From assembly GCA_029260415.1 (NCBI GenBank), contig JAJDDH010000032.1, forward strand, positions 1 to 9,454: 9,454 nucleotides of DNA, given 5' to 3'. The translations under genes and the position numbers were made by a program. Below are positions 1-6,695 of this stretch, piece by piece. Position 1 is the stretch's first letter. Every line of letters starts with the position of its first letter. Below the pieces are notes generated by a model that did no database searches, was not told the origin of the DNA, and saw only the letters and a program-made list of their open reading frames with translations. This stretch comes from Phycisphaerales bacterium. Its GTDB lineage: Bacteria > Planctomycetota > Phycisphaerae > Phycisphaerales > UBA1924.

Positions 1-54
1 CTTGCCGATGATCTGGTTCCCTGCCGGTCCCCGGCGAGCCCTTTCAATCGTCAC
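1..54 (-). CDS. possible start of an unidentified gene, cut by the left edge
   Basis: On the minus strand a GTG at 54-52 opens a frame that stays open for 18 codons to the window edge. A GGAGG lies about four bases upstream of it, one of the better ribosome-binding matches in the window. The residues begin MTIERARRGPAGNQIIGK and match no family I recognise; 13 of 18 third positions are G or C, lower than in the neighbouring genes. The frame would lie about 160 bases downstream of dprA in the same direction. In many bacteria topA follows dprA, but nothing visible here looks like a topoisomerase N-terminus. With so little sequence this may be chance. Confidence 0.25.
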   Translation of the reverse strand, partial: MTIERARRGPAGNQIIGK

Positions 55-189
55 ACACCCTCCAAACCCTTCACCTTTCTCGCACGCATGTTCGGAAAAA
101 GATAGCCAATCACCGCCCCTACGGAAAGTCGCGGATTGCCCGCAGACGCCCCGGATATTTCCGGACCAAGCGCGGTTCATGGGCTCTTC

Positions 190-206
190 AAACCCCGAAT
201 CAGGGG
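190..206 (-). terminator. weak candidate terminator after dprA
   Basis: Just past the dprA stop, the minus strand reads CCCC-TGATTC-GGGG followed by TTT. This is a four-pair GC stem with a six-base loop and a very short T tract. It is in the right place for an intrinsic terminator, but the stem and T tract are both weaker than usual, so it may only be a chance inverted repeat in GC-rich DNA. Confidence 0.25.
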
Positions 207-212
207 GGCGCC

Positions 213-1394
213 TTATTTGCCCGCCCGGACCAGGCGCGAGCCCTGGCGTTTCACACGCCCCGAGAGTTCCAGGCGCGTCAGCTCGGCACGCAGGGCCGGG
301 GCGTCGAGCCCGCTGGCCTTGCCCAGCTCGTCCGGCGTCATCTCGCCGACCAGGGCCTGAAGAATCCTGGTCTGGGTCTCGCTCAGCCCCGCCGATGGTG
401 GGGGCGGCGGCGGGGGAGGGCCGTCGGGCGCCGGGCGGACCGGATCGACGTACCGCGCCTCGTGCGTGCCCGCGTGGTGATGGCGCCCCACGGGCTCGAG
501 CGCCCGGATCACGTCCGCCGGCTCGGTCGCCAGCGCCGCCTCCCCGTTCTTGATCAGCTCAAGCGATCCGCGGCTCGCATCCGAATCCACCCGCCCGGGC
601 ACAGCCAGCACCTCGCGCCCCTGATCCTCAACCGCCTGACGCGCCGTGATCAGCGCGCCCGAGCGCAGCCCCGCCTCGATCACCAGCACGCCCAGCGACA
701 GCCCCGAGATGATGCGGTTGCGCGCCGGGAAGTTCTCGGCATTGGGGGGCGTGCCCATGGGCAGCTCGCTGATGAGCGCCCCGCGCCCTTCGCCGACGAT
801 GCGCTCGAACATCGTCTCGTTCTCGGGCGGGTAGGCGACGTCCACGCCGCAGCCCAGGACGACGATCGTGCGCCCGCCCGCGTTGAGCGCGCCGCGGTGG
901 GCCGCGGAGTCGATCCCGCGGGCCCCGCCCGAGACGATGGTAAGCCCGTCGCGCGCCAGGGCGCCCGCGAAGCGTTCGCTCTGCTCGAGCCCGTAGGGCG
1001 TGCACTTGCGCGAGCCCACGATCGCGGCGGGGTAGCGGTCGCTGCCATCGGGCTCGAGCGCGCCGCGCACGATGATCAGCGTGGGCGCGGAGGGGATGGC
1101 CGCGAGCAGCTCGGGGTAGCCCTGCCCCCCACGGATCAGCACGCGGGCGCCCGCCTTTGCGATCTTCTCCAGGGCCTCATCGACGCGGGCATCGCTGTCC
1201 TTTGCCGCGTCGAGCAGCGTGCTCGCCACCCCCGGGCCGATGCCCTTGACGCGCTGCAGCTGCGCCGACGACGCGCCCAGGACCGCGCCGGGCGAGCCGA
1301 ACTGATCGAGCAAGCGCTGCACGCGGACGGGCCCCAGCCCGGGCGCGAGCCAGAGGCGCATGGTGTCGCGGATGGCTGGGTCGGTCTGGTCCAT
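213..1394 (-). CDS. dprA: DNA processing protein DprA (Smf)
   Basis: DprA binds incoming single-stranded DNA in the cytoplasm and loads RecA on it during natural transformation. The 393 residues show the full family layout. Residues about 10-65 are a helical N-terminal region with a helix-hairpin-helix-like stretch (VKGIGPG, 49-55). Residues about 90-300 are the Rossmann-like core, with IVGSRKCTPYG (125-135), SGGARGIDSAAHRGAL (155-170), the VAYPPEN segment (186-192), FPARNRIISGLS (222-233), EAGLRSGALITA (240-251) and a REVLAVPGR segment (260-268). A proline-rich linker (326-333 all Pro) leads to a C-terminal winged-helix-like domain (about 337-390). The ATG has a G-rich GGAGG two bases upstream, unusually close. 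The gene follows the small lipoprotein gene by 24 bases on the same strand and may share its transcript. The family call is firm; whether the cell is competent is not known. Confidence 0.96.
   Translation of the reverse strand: MDQTDPAIRDTMRLWLAPGLGPVRVQRLLDQFGSPGAVLGASSAQLQRVKGIGPGVASTLLDAAKDSDARVDEALEKIAKAGARVLIRGGQGYPELLAAIPSAPTLIIVRGALEPDGSDRYPAAIVGSRKCTPYGLEQSERFAGALARDGLTIVSGGARGIDSAAHRGALNAGGRTIVVLGCGVDVAYPPENETMFERIVGEGRGALISELPMGTPPNAENFPARNRIISGLSLGVLVIEAGLRSGALITARQAVEDQGREVLAVPGRVDSDASRGSLELIKNGEAALATEPADVIRALEPVGRHHHAGTHEARYVDPVRPAPDGPPPPPPPPSAGLSETQTRILQALVGEMTPDELGKASGLDAPALRAELTRLELSGRVKRQGSRLVRAGK
396..419 (-). repeat. eight-proline codon run in dprA
   Basis: Eight consecutive proline codons (residues 326-333 of DprA) form a G/C-only low-complexity tract, read as G-rich on the plus strand. 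It sits in the linker between the Rossmann core and the C-terminal winged-helix domain, where length variation should be tolerated. Runs of this kind normally stall ribosomes unless elongation factor P is present. Confidence 0.9.
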
Positions 1395-1418
1395 CGCCTC
1401 CCCCCGGGGCGTTGCGTG

Positions 1419-1817
1419 TCAGTCGTTCAGGTCCACGAGCACGTAGGCGCCGCCGGGCTTGCGCTCGTTGTGCTCCGCCAGGCGGCGGTAGACGCGCACC
1501 GGGGTCCCGGCGCGCACGTCCGTGATCACGTTCTGCTCGACGATCGTCTGCGGGTAGAAGAACGCGGGGTCGGGCCTGCGGACCGTCAGCAGCACCCGCG
1601 ATGCGCCCGAGACCCGTTCTGATCGGTCGAACTCGATCGTCCACCCGGGCGAGGGCGCCTGGACGACCACGACCTGTCGGTCCTCGGCCTGGCGGACCGT
1701 CATCGGGGGCCAGTCCGTGCGCTGGTCATCGCGGATCCCGCCGCCCCCCCAGCACCCGCCAAGGAGGGTCAGGGCCAGGGCGCCGATCAGGGCGCTGCCG
1801 ATTCGTGCTCGCTTCAT
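1419..1817 (-). CDS. small predicted lipoprotein, function unknown
   Basis: This is a 132-residue protein I do not recognise. It begins MKRARIGSALIGALALTLLGGC: a positively charged start, a hydrophobic stretch (residues 6-19) and a lipobox L19-G-G-C22, so it is probably exported and lipid-anchored at Cys22. A Gly-rich spacer follows. The remaining ~100 residues look like one compact beta-rich domain (runs such as RQVVVVQAP and SRVLLTVRRPDP). No catalytic motif is visible. The frame stays open 12 codons further upstream to 1853, but I chose the ATG at 1817 because it places the signal peptide at the N-terminus. A weak GGGGA lies nine bases before it. dprA starts 24 bases downstream. A distant likeness to PrcB-type beta domains crossed my mind but is not supported by any motif. 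Confidence 0.8.
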   Translation of the reverse strand: MKRARIGSALIGALALTLLGGCWGGGGIRDDQRTDWPPMTVRQAEDRQVVVVQAPSPGWTIEFDRSERVSGASRVLLTVRRPDPAFFYPQTIVEQNVITDVRAGTPVRVYRRLAEHNERKPGGAYVLVDLND

Positions 1818-1875
1818 CCGTTCACATCCCCGGTCAGAGTCGTCGGCGCCCATCGAACGCGGGCGCCGGGCAGGG

Positions 1876-1888
1876 ATGGTACCACCAT
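1876..1888. promoter_or_regulatory. short inverted repeat upstream of the lipoprotein-dprA genes
   Basis: ATGGT-ACC-ACCAT is a perfect five-base inverted repeat with a three-base spacer. It lies in the 128-base gap between the two minus-strand genes, about 60 bases before the lipoprotein start. On the minus strand the same bases include TACCAT, a 4-of-6 match to a -10 box, but no convincing -35 box lies 16-18 bases before it. It could be an operator or promoter part for the lipoprotein-dprA unit, or chance. Confidence 0.2.
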
Positions 1889-1945
1889 GGGGGGCGGTTT
1901 GTTTCCGGTTCGTTCGGGCGGAATCGCGAGTACTGAACGGATCCG

Positions 1946-2347
1946 CTAGTACACCACGTCGATCAGCCGCCCGGTCATCGCCTCGCGGTACTCGCTGACG
2001 TGGTGGGGGCGCGTCTCGTCGGGCGATTGGCCCGTTGCCTGGTCGGGGGCCGGGCTGACATCGCCCAGGCGAGGGGCGTCGGGTCGCTGGTCGGCGGGCT
2101 CGGGCTCGACTGGGCGGGGCGCGTGGGGATCGTCCAGGCGGTCAATCGTGTTCTGGGCCTGGAGGTACCGGTGGTAGGGCACGCTGCCCGGCGGGGCGTC
2201 GTAGGGCTCGAGCGCCGGTCGGCGTTCAAAGCGGTCCACCCCGTCGCACGAGCGGAGGCAGGGCTCGACCACGCGATGGCGTGTGTGCGGCGCTGGCGGA
2301 GGGATCGCCGGGGCGTGGCTCAGGTCTTGGATTGGTCCGATCGACAC
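1946..2347 (-). CDS. hypothetical Pro/Arg/Asp-rich protein
   Basis: This frame encodes up to 133 residues of no family I recognise. Codon use supports a real gene: from about residue 25 to the TAG stop nearly every third base is G or C. The protein has no signal peptide or membrane segment. It is rich in Pro, Asp and Arg, with a more ordinary stretch (VDRFERRPALEPYDAP, then YHRYLQAQNTIDRLDD) near residues 37-74 and a second near the end (SEYREAMTGRLIDVVY). The middle (about 75-115) looks disordered. The start is uncertain. The GTG at 2347 has no Shine-Dalgarno sequence, and codon bias is weak in the first 25 residues, so the GTGs at 2272 or 2239 are also possible. It is divergent from queA and upstream of the lipoprotein gene on the same strand. 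A plus-strand frame covers the same bases but has weaker support. Confidence 0.6.
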   Translation of the reverse strand: MSIGPIQDLSHAPAIPPPAPHTRHRVVEPCLRSCDGVDRFERRPALEPYDAPPGSVPYHRYLQAQNTIDRLDDPHAPRPVEPEPADQRPDAPRLGDVSPAPDQATGQSPDETRPHHVSEYREAMTGRLIDVVY

Positions 2348-2518
2348 GGGAGGACACGGTGCAGACGCCGGGCCGGAGCGGGCGCCGGGGGCGGGGACCG
2401 AGAATCACGGGCATTCCGGGATCTCCGGGCGGTATCGCGTCGCGGGGCGTGCACAGGGGCGGTCCGGTTGTGCGGGCGCGCTGCGCCGGGGCAACGCAGG
2501 ATGAGGTGGGCGGGCGCG

Positions 2519-2524
2519 TACGAT
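2519..2524 (+). promoter_or_regulatory. candidate -10 box very close to the queA start
   Basis: TACGAT (4 of 6 to the -10 consensus) ends eight bases before the queA GTG, and no Shine-Dalgarno sequence is visible. If the box works, transcription would start at or within a base or two of the GTG, giving a leaderless mRNA. No -35 match is seen 17 bases upstream (that site reads GCAGGA), so this is tentative. The rest of the 185-base gap to the divergent gene shows nothing else I can name. Confidence 0.2.
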
Positions 2525-2532
2525 CCACACCT

Positions 2533-3639
2533 GTGCGCACCGATGAGCTGGACTATCACCTGCCGCCCGAGCGGATCGCGACGCGCCCCTGCGAGCCCAG
2601 GGACAGCGCCAGGCTGCTCGTCTGCTCGCGGACCTCGCCCGAGATCAGGCACCTGCAGGTCCGCGATCTGCCGGGGCTGCTGGAACCGGGCGATGCGTTG
2701 GTCTTCAACACGACCAGCGTCGTGCGAGCGAGGTTCCTGGGCGTGAACCTGGAAACGGGCGGGAAGGTCCAGGGGCTGTACCTGCGCGACAGCGATCCAA
2801 CGCCCGAGGGCGAGCCCTGCTGGGAGGCGATGCTCAAGGCCAGACGCTTCAAAGAAGGTCGGCGCGTGGAGCTGATCGGGCACGACGGGCGCCCGAGCGG
2901 GATCACGCTGCGCTTGCTCGAGCGCACGGGCGAGGAGGCGGGGGCGTGGCGCGTCGTCGTGGAGGGGGGCGCCGGGGTGTCGAGCGGGGAGCTGCTGGAG
3001 CGGGCGGGGCTGACGCCGCTGCCGCCGTATATTTTGAGCGCCCGCAAGACGCAAGAGATCACCATCGACGACGAGACGGACCGGGCCAGCTACCAGACGC
3101 TGCTGGCGGACCCGGCGCGGACCGGGTCGGTCGCGGCCCCGACCGCCGGGCTTCACTTCACGCCCGGGCTGCTCGCGGCCCTCGACGGCGCGGGCGTCGC
3201 GCAGGCGCGGGTGGAGCTGTGCGTGGGCGCGGGCACGTTCAAGCCCGTCGAGACCGAGACGCTCGAGGACCACCCGATGCACAGCGAGCGCTGCGCGATG
3301 GACGAGGGAGCCCGGATGGCGATCTTCGAGCACGCCCGGCGCGTCGTCGCGGTGGGCTCGACCTCCGCCCGGACGATCGAGACCTACGCGGCTCTGCGAG
3401 ACTCGGGGCTGCCCCTCCCGCCCAGCGTGGAGACGGACCTGCTCATCGCGCCCGGGTACGCGTGGAGGCGTGTGGACGCGCTGCTCACGAACTTCCACCT
3501 GCCCCGCTCGACCCTGCTGGCGATGGTCAGCGCCCTCTTCCCGGAGGGCATGGACCGCCTGCGGGCGATCTACGGCGAGGCGATCGAGCGCGAGTACCGG
3601 TTTTTCTCGTACGGCGACGCGATGCTCGTCCTCCCCTAA
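2533..3639 (+). CDS. queA: S-adenosylmethionine:tRNA ribosyltransferase-isomerase QueA
   Basis: QueA transfers and isomerises the ribosyl part of S-adenosylmethionine onto 7-aminomethyl-7-deazaguanine in tRNA, making epoxyqueuosine, the next-to-last step to queuosine at the wobble position. At 368 residues it is close to the E. coli enzyme (356). Family blocks are all present: RTDELDYHLPPERIA at the start, LVFNTTSVVRARFLG, GSVAAPTAGLHF (198-209), HPMHSE, a VAVGSTSARTIE block, LLTNFHLPRSTLLAMVSALF (317 onward) and YRFFSYGDAML near the C-terminus. The GTG at 2533 is chosen because homologues begin exactly at (M)RTDELDY; an open frame continues 84 codons upstream but reads as low-complexity Arg/Gly. 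Two oddities: LCVGAGTF has Cys230 where LHVGAGTF is usual, and NTTS replaces the common N-x-T-R. No preQ1 riboswitch is seen upstream. Confidence 0.96.
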   Translation: MRTDELDYHLPPERIATRPCEPRDSARLLVCSRTSPEIRHLQVRDLPGLLEPGDALVFNTTSVVRARFLGVNLETGGKVQGLYLRDSDPTPEGEPCWEAMLKARRFKEGRRVELIGHDGRPSGITLRLLERTGEEAGAWRVVVEGGAGVSSGELLERAGLTPLPPYILSARKTQEITIDDETDRASYQTLLADPARTGSVAAPTAGLHFTPGLLAALDGAGVAQARVELCVGAGTFKPVETETLEDHPMHSERCAMDEGARMAIFEHARRVVAVGSTSARTIETYAALRDSGLPLPPSVETDLLIAPGYAWRRVDALLTNFHLPRSTLLAMVSALFPEGMDRLRAIYGEAIEREYRFFSYGDAMLVLP

Positions 3640-3666
3640 ACACGTCGCGCCCCCGCGGTTTATGCT
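3637..3666 (+). promoter_or_regulatory. candidate promoter for the murE-murF-mraY operon
   Basis: TAAACA (3637-3642, 4 of 6 to the -35 box) and TATGCT (3661-3666, 4 of 6 to the -10 box) are separated by 18 bases. They lie in the 84-base queA-murE gap, with the -35 box overlapping the queA stop codon. Transcription would begin near 3673 and leave a leader of about 50 bases. The gap is long enough for murE to have its own promoter, but read-through from queA is equally possible. Confidence 0.3.
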
Positions 3667-3679
3667 GCGCCGCGGCGGG

Positions 3680-3689
3680 ATCGGCCGAT
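3680..3689. promoter_or_regulatory. 10-base perfect palindrome in the murE leader
   Basis: ATCGGCCGAT is perfectly self-complementary and lies about 14 bases downstream of the candidate -10 box and 34 bases before murE. Its position would suit a repressor site overlapping the transcription start region. A palindrome of this length made mostly of G and C can also arise by chance here. Confidence 0.2.
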
Positions 3690-3708
3690 AGGCGGGCGTG
3701 GGCAAGGC

Positions 3709-3715
3709 AGGGGAA
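3709..3715 (+). promoter_or_regulatory. ribosome-binding site of murE
   Basis: AGGGGAA precedes the murE ATG, with about ten bases between the G run and the start. It supports the ATG at 3724 as the start. It is the clearest Shine-Dalgarno sequence on the plus strand of this window. Confidence 0.55.
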
Positions 3716-3723
3716 CGCGAGCG

Positions 3724-5268
3724 ATGAACCTCGGGACGTTGATCGAGGGCCTGGATGTCCGGGTGGTCCGTGGAGACCCGCTGTCCGTGCGCGCGTGCGA
3801 CCTGACCGAGGACTCACGCACGGCGGTCCCGGGCTCGCTGTTCGTCGCCCGGCGCGGGCTCAGCGAGGACGGCAGGCGGTTCATCGAGGCCGCGATTGAG
3901 TGCGGCGCCTCGTGCGTGCTCACCGACGACCCAAGCATCGAGCTGCCCTCCCGCAGCCCGGTCTGCGTGCTCGTCAGCGACGACGTCCCGGGCGCCAGCG
4001 CCCGCATCGCCGAGCGGTTCTACGGCGAGCCATCCTCCAAGCTCCTGCTGATCGGTGTCACCGGGACCAACGGCAAGACCACCGTCGCCCACCTGACCCA
4101 CCAGCTGCTCAACAGCGCGGGGGTTCGGACCGGGCTGATCGGGACGGTTGAGGTGGACGACGGGCGCGAGACGGCGCCCGCCTCGATGACCACGCCCCCC
4201 GCGATCGAGCTGAGCCGCACGCTGGCGCAGATCGTCGAGCACGGGGGCAAGGCGGCGGTCATGGAGGTCTCCAGCCACGCGCTCGTCCAGCAGCGCGTCA
4301 GCGCCCTGGGCTTCGACATCGCGATCTTCACGAACCTGACCGGCGATCACCTGGACTATCACAAGACGATGGACGAGTACGCCCGGGCCAAGGCCAGGCT
4401 CTTCGCGATGCTGCCCAGCGAGGGCGCGTCGGTCGTCAACGCGGACGACCAGGCGAGCAGCGCGATGGTGGGCGGGCGGCGCCTGGCGTGCACGGCCCGC
4501 GCCGAGGGCGACTGGGCGGTGTGGGCGGTGTCCAGCACGCTCGAGGGCTCGGAGCTGACGATCCGCGGCCCAGGCTGCCGCCTCGATGCGCACGTGCCCC
4601 TGTTCGGCGCGCACAACGCGATGAACACGCTGCAGGCGGTCGCCAGCGCGAGCGACGCGCTGCGCCGCCTGGGGCGCACAGAAGAATCCATCAAGGACGA
4701 CATCGCCCGGGCCCTGCCCCGCCTGCGCCCGCCCGCGGGGCGGATGGAACGGGTGAGCACCCCCGAAGACGCGATAACCGTCTTTGTGGACTTCGCCCAC
4801 ACGGACGACGCGCTGGAGAAATGTTTGTCGAGCGTCAAGCCCCTGGTCCCCGAGGGCAGGGAGCTCTGGGTCGTGATCGGCTGCGGCGGGTGCAAGGACG
4901 AGTCCAAGCGCCCGCGCATGGGGCGCGTCGCGAGCGAGCTGGCGACGAGGTGTGTCTTCACGTCGGACAACCCAAGGACCGAGGCGCCGTCGAAGATCAT
5001 CGCGGGCATGATCGAGGGTGTCGCGCCGGAGCAGCGATCCGGGATCAAGGTGCACGCGGACCGCAACCGCGCGATCCGGGCCGCCATCGAGGGCGCGGCA
5101 GCGGGCGACGTGGTGGTGCTGGCCGGGCGCGGGCACGAGACGTTCCAGGAGATCGGCTCGCTCGAGGGCGGGGTGCTGCGCGTCCCGTTCGACGACCGGG
5201 TCGTGGCGCGGGAGCTCCTGCGCGAGGCCCGCCTGCGCTGCGCCCAGCCCGCGGGCGACGCGCCATGA
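3724..5268 (+). CDS. murE: UDP-MurNAc-tripeptide ligase MurE (probably meso-DAP adding)
   Basis: This cytoplasmic ATP-dependent ligase adds the third residue of the peptidoglycan stem peptide to UDP-MurNAc-L-Ala-D-Glu. The 514 residues show three Mur-ligase domains: an N-terminal UDP-binding part (1-105, with EDSR at 29-32), an ATPase domain and a C-terminal domain (from about 340). Motifs are the P-loop GVTGTNGKTT (111-120), MEVSSHAL (180-187), FTNLTGDHLDYH (202-213), the carbamylated-lysine site YARAKARLF with Lys223, GAHNAMN (295-301), DNPR (415-418) and GRGHE (468-472). DNPR is the signature of meso-diaminopimelate-specific MurE; lysine-specific enzymes differ there. Oddities: DFAHTDDAL replaces the usual DYAHTPDAL, and GCGGCKDESKRP replaces GCGGDRD-x-KRP, so Lys391 sits where E. 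coli has the DAP-contacting Arg389. It is the first gene of a tight three-gene unit and its TGA overlaps the murF ATG. Confidence 0.97.
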   Translation: MNLGTLIEGLDVRVVRGDPLSVRACDLTEDSRTAVPGSLFVARRGLSEDGRRFIEAAIECGASCVLTDDPSIELPSRSPVCVLVSDDVPGASARIAERFYGEPSSKLLLIGVTGTNGKTTVAHLTHQLLNSAGVRTGLIGTVEVDDGRETAPASMTTPPAIELSRTLAQIVEHGGKAAVMEVSSHALVQQRVSALGFDIAIFTNLTGDHLDYHKTMDEYARAKARLFAMLPSEGASVVNADDQASSAMVGGRRLACTARAEGDWAVWAVSSTLEGSELTIRGPGCRLDAHVPLFGAHNAMNTLQAVASASDALRRLGRTEESIKDDIARALPRLRPPAGRMERVSTPEDAITVFVDFAHTDDALEKCLSSVKPLVPEGRELWVVIGCGGCKDESKRPRMGRVASELATRCVFTSDNPRTEAPSKIIAGMIEGVAPEQRSGIKVHADRNRAIRAAIEGAAAGDVVVLAGRGHETFQEIGSLEGGVLRVPFDDRVVARELLREARLRCAQPAGDAP

Positions 5269-6686
5269 AACCCCGGACCGTCGAGCAGGTCGCGCAGGTG
5301 CTGGGCGGGCGATGGCTCGCCCGGCCGGCGGACGCGGGGGCGATGGTCTCGGGCGCCTCGATCGACACGCGGGGTTTGGCTGCTGGCGACGCGTTCTTCG
5401 CGTTCCGCGGCGAGCACGCGGACGGGCGCGACTACCTGAAACAAGCGGTGGATCTTGGCTCGCCGCTGTGTGTGGTCGATCAAGCGCCACACCCACCATG
5501 CCCCCCGGGCACGATGCTGGTCGGGGACCTGCGCGCGGCGCTGACCGCCTTGGCGCGCACGGAACGCGACCTCCGCCCCGAGCTGCGCGTCATCGGCGTC
5601 ACGGGCACCAACGGCAAGACCACGACCACACGCCTGATCGAGGCCGTGCTCTCGACCGAACTGTGCGGGCGCAGCTCGCCCAAGAGCTTCAACAACGAGC
5701 TGGGGCTGCCGCTGACGCTGCTGGGCGCCCGCGCGGACGACGAGTTCGTGGTCTGCGAGATGGGCACGTCCAGCCCGGGCGAGATCGGGCGGCTGACCTC
5801 GATCGCCCGCCCGGATGTGGTCGTCATCACCTCGATCGGGCGCGGGCACCTGCAGGGCCTTGGCTCGATCGAGGGCGTCGCGCAAGAGAAATCCGCGATC
5901 ATCGAGGGCCTGGCGTCCGGGGGCGTCGCGATCATCACCGACGACTCGCCCCCGCTCGACGCGGCGCTGGCGATCCGCCCGCCGGTCGAGACGCAGCGCG
6001 TGGGCGCGTCCGCTGACGCCCGCTGGCGACTGAGCAACGTCGAGTCCGGCGCAATCGGCGTGCGGTTGCATCTCGAAGGCTTGGGCAATCTGTCGCTCCC
6101 CCTGCCCGGGGCGCACAACGCCCGCAACGCTGGAATCGCCGCGGCGGTGGGGGCGCGTCTGGGCCTGAGCGCCGAGTCCATCGCCCGGGGGCTGGCGGGC
6201 GCTCGTGGGCCCGAGATGCGTCTGAGCGTTGAGACGATCGGGCTGCCAGAGGGACCGGTCACGCTCATCAACGACGCCTACAACGCCAACCCCGATTCCA
6301 TGCGCGCGGCGCTGGCGACGCTGGCGACCTTCGACCCCGCCCCGGGCGCCCGGCGCGTCGCGATCCTGGGCGACATGCTCGAGCTGGGCGAGGCGAGCGA
6401 CACAGAGCACGCGGCCCTGATCGAGTCAGCGCCATCGGGCATCGACCTGATCCTCGCCCTGGGGGCGGCGATGACCCGGGCGGTCGGCTCCACCCCGAGA
6501 GGCGAGGCGCTTGGTGACGCGTCGGACGAGGCGGCCCAGTGCGCCGCGTCTCTGGTCCGCCCGGGGGACGTCGTGCTGCTCAAGGCCTCGCGCTCCATGC
6601 GACTGGAGCGTGTGCGTGAGGCGATGCTGACCCTCGGCGCCCGCTCGCACGCGGTACACTCGCCTCCACGCACGGATGGCCCCTGA
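5265..6686 (+). CDS. murF: UDP-MurNAc-tripeptide:D-Ala-D-Ala ligase MurF
   Basis: MurF completes the cytoplasmic peptidoglycan precursor by joining D-Ala-D-Ala to UDP-MurNAc-tripeptide with ATP. The protein has 473 residues, normal for the family. Visible blocks are SIDTRGLAAGDAFFAF near 32-47, P-loop GVTGTNGKTTTT (111-122), FNNELGLPLTLL (142-153), EMGTSSPGEI (165-174), TSIGRGHLQGLGS (189-201) followed by EKSAI with Lys209 as the likely carbamylated lysine, GAHNARN (282-288), NDAYNANPDSM (336-346), ILGDMLELGE (367-376) and LLKASRSM near 440-445. The NDAYNANP block separates it from MurE and MurC/D. KASR in place of the usual KGSR is a small oddity. The ATG overlaps the murE stop as ATGA and has no Shine-Dalgarno sequence of its own, so translation is probably coupled to murE. 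Confidence 0.97.
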   Translation: MKPRTVEQVAQVLGGRWLARPADAGAMVSGASIDTRGLAAGDAFFAFRGEHADGRDYLKQAVDLGSPLCVVDQAPHPPCPPGTMLVGDLRAALTALARTERDLRPELRVIGVTGTNGKTTTTRLIEAVLSTELCGRSSPKSFNNELGLPLTLLGARADDEFVVCEMGTSSPGEIGRLTSIARPDVVVITSIGRGHLQGLGSIEGVAQEKSAIIEGLASGGVAIITDDSPPLDAALAIRPPVETQRVGASADARWRLSNVESGAIGVRLHLEGLGNLSLPLPGAHNARNAGIAAAVGARLGLSAESIARGLAGARGPEMRLSVETIGLPEGPVTLINDAYNANPDSMRAALATLATFDPAPGARRVAILGDMLELGEASDTEHAALIESAPSGIDLILALGAAMTRAVGSTPRGEALGDASDEAAQCAASLVRPGDVVLLKASRSMRLERVREAMLTLGARSHAVHSPPRTDGP

Positions 6687-6695
6687 GCGAGCACG

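Noticed and set aside
151..164. Hairpin CCGGA-TATT-TCCGG
   Set aside because: It is a perfect five-pair stem, but with no T tract on either strand and about 50 bases past the dprA stop, so it cannot be called a terminator or a site.
2..553. Plus-strand open frame overlapping the end of dprA
   Set aside because: It is antisense to a certain gene over most of its length, and its product is low-complexity Pro/Arg/Ala typical of shadow frames in GC-rich DNA.
462..1622. 386-residue plus-strand frame across dprA and the lipoprotein gene
   Set aside because: It is antisense to dprA with an Arg/Ala/His-rich translation and no motif. Long empty frames are expected at this G+C.
1818..1853. Longer start of the lipoprotein at 1853
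   Set aside because: It would place 12 charged residues before the signal peptide and has no ribosome-binding site; the ATG at 1817 fits better.
2281..2532. 84-codon upstream extension of queA
   Set aside because: QueA homologues start at the RTDELDY segment. The extension is Gly/Arg-rich, without family similarity, and overlaps the divergent gene.
2348..2532. preQ1 riboswitch before queA
   Set aside because: No A-rich tail, pseudoknot-like pairing or Shine-Dalgarno sequence to sequester was seen in this GC-rich gap.
2000..2746. 248-residue plus-strand frame opposite the hypothetical gene
   Set aside because: It runs into queA in another frame, and codon bias favours the minus-strand frame at 1946-2347.
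4359..6410. 683-residue minus-strand frame across murE and murF
   Set aside because: It is a complementary-frame shadow of two certain genes; the translation is Arg/Ala/Asp-rich with no domain.
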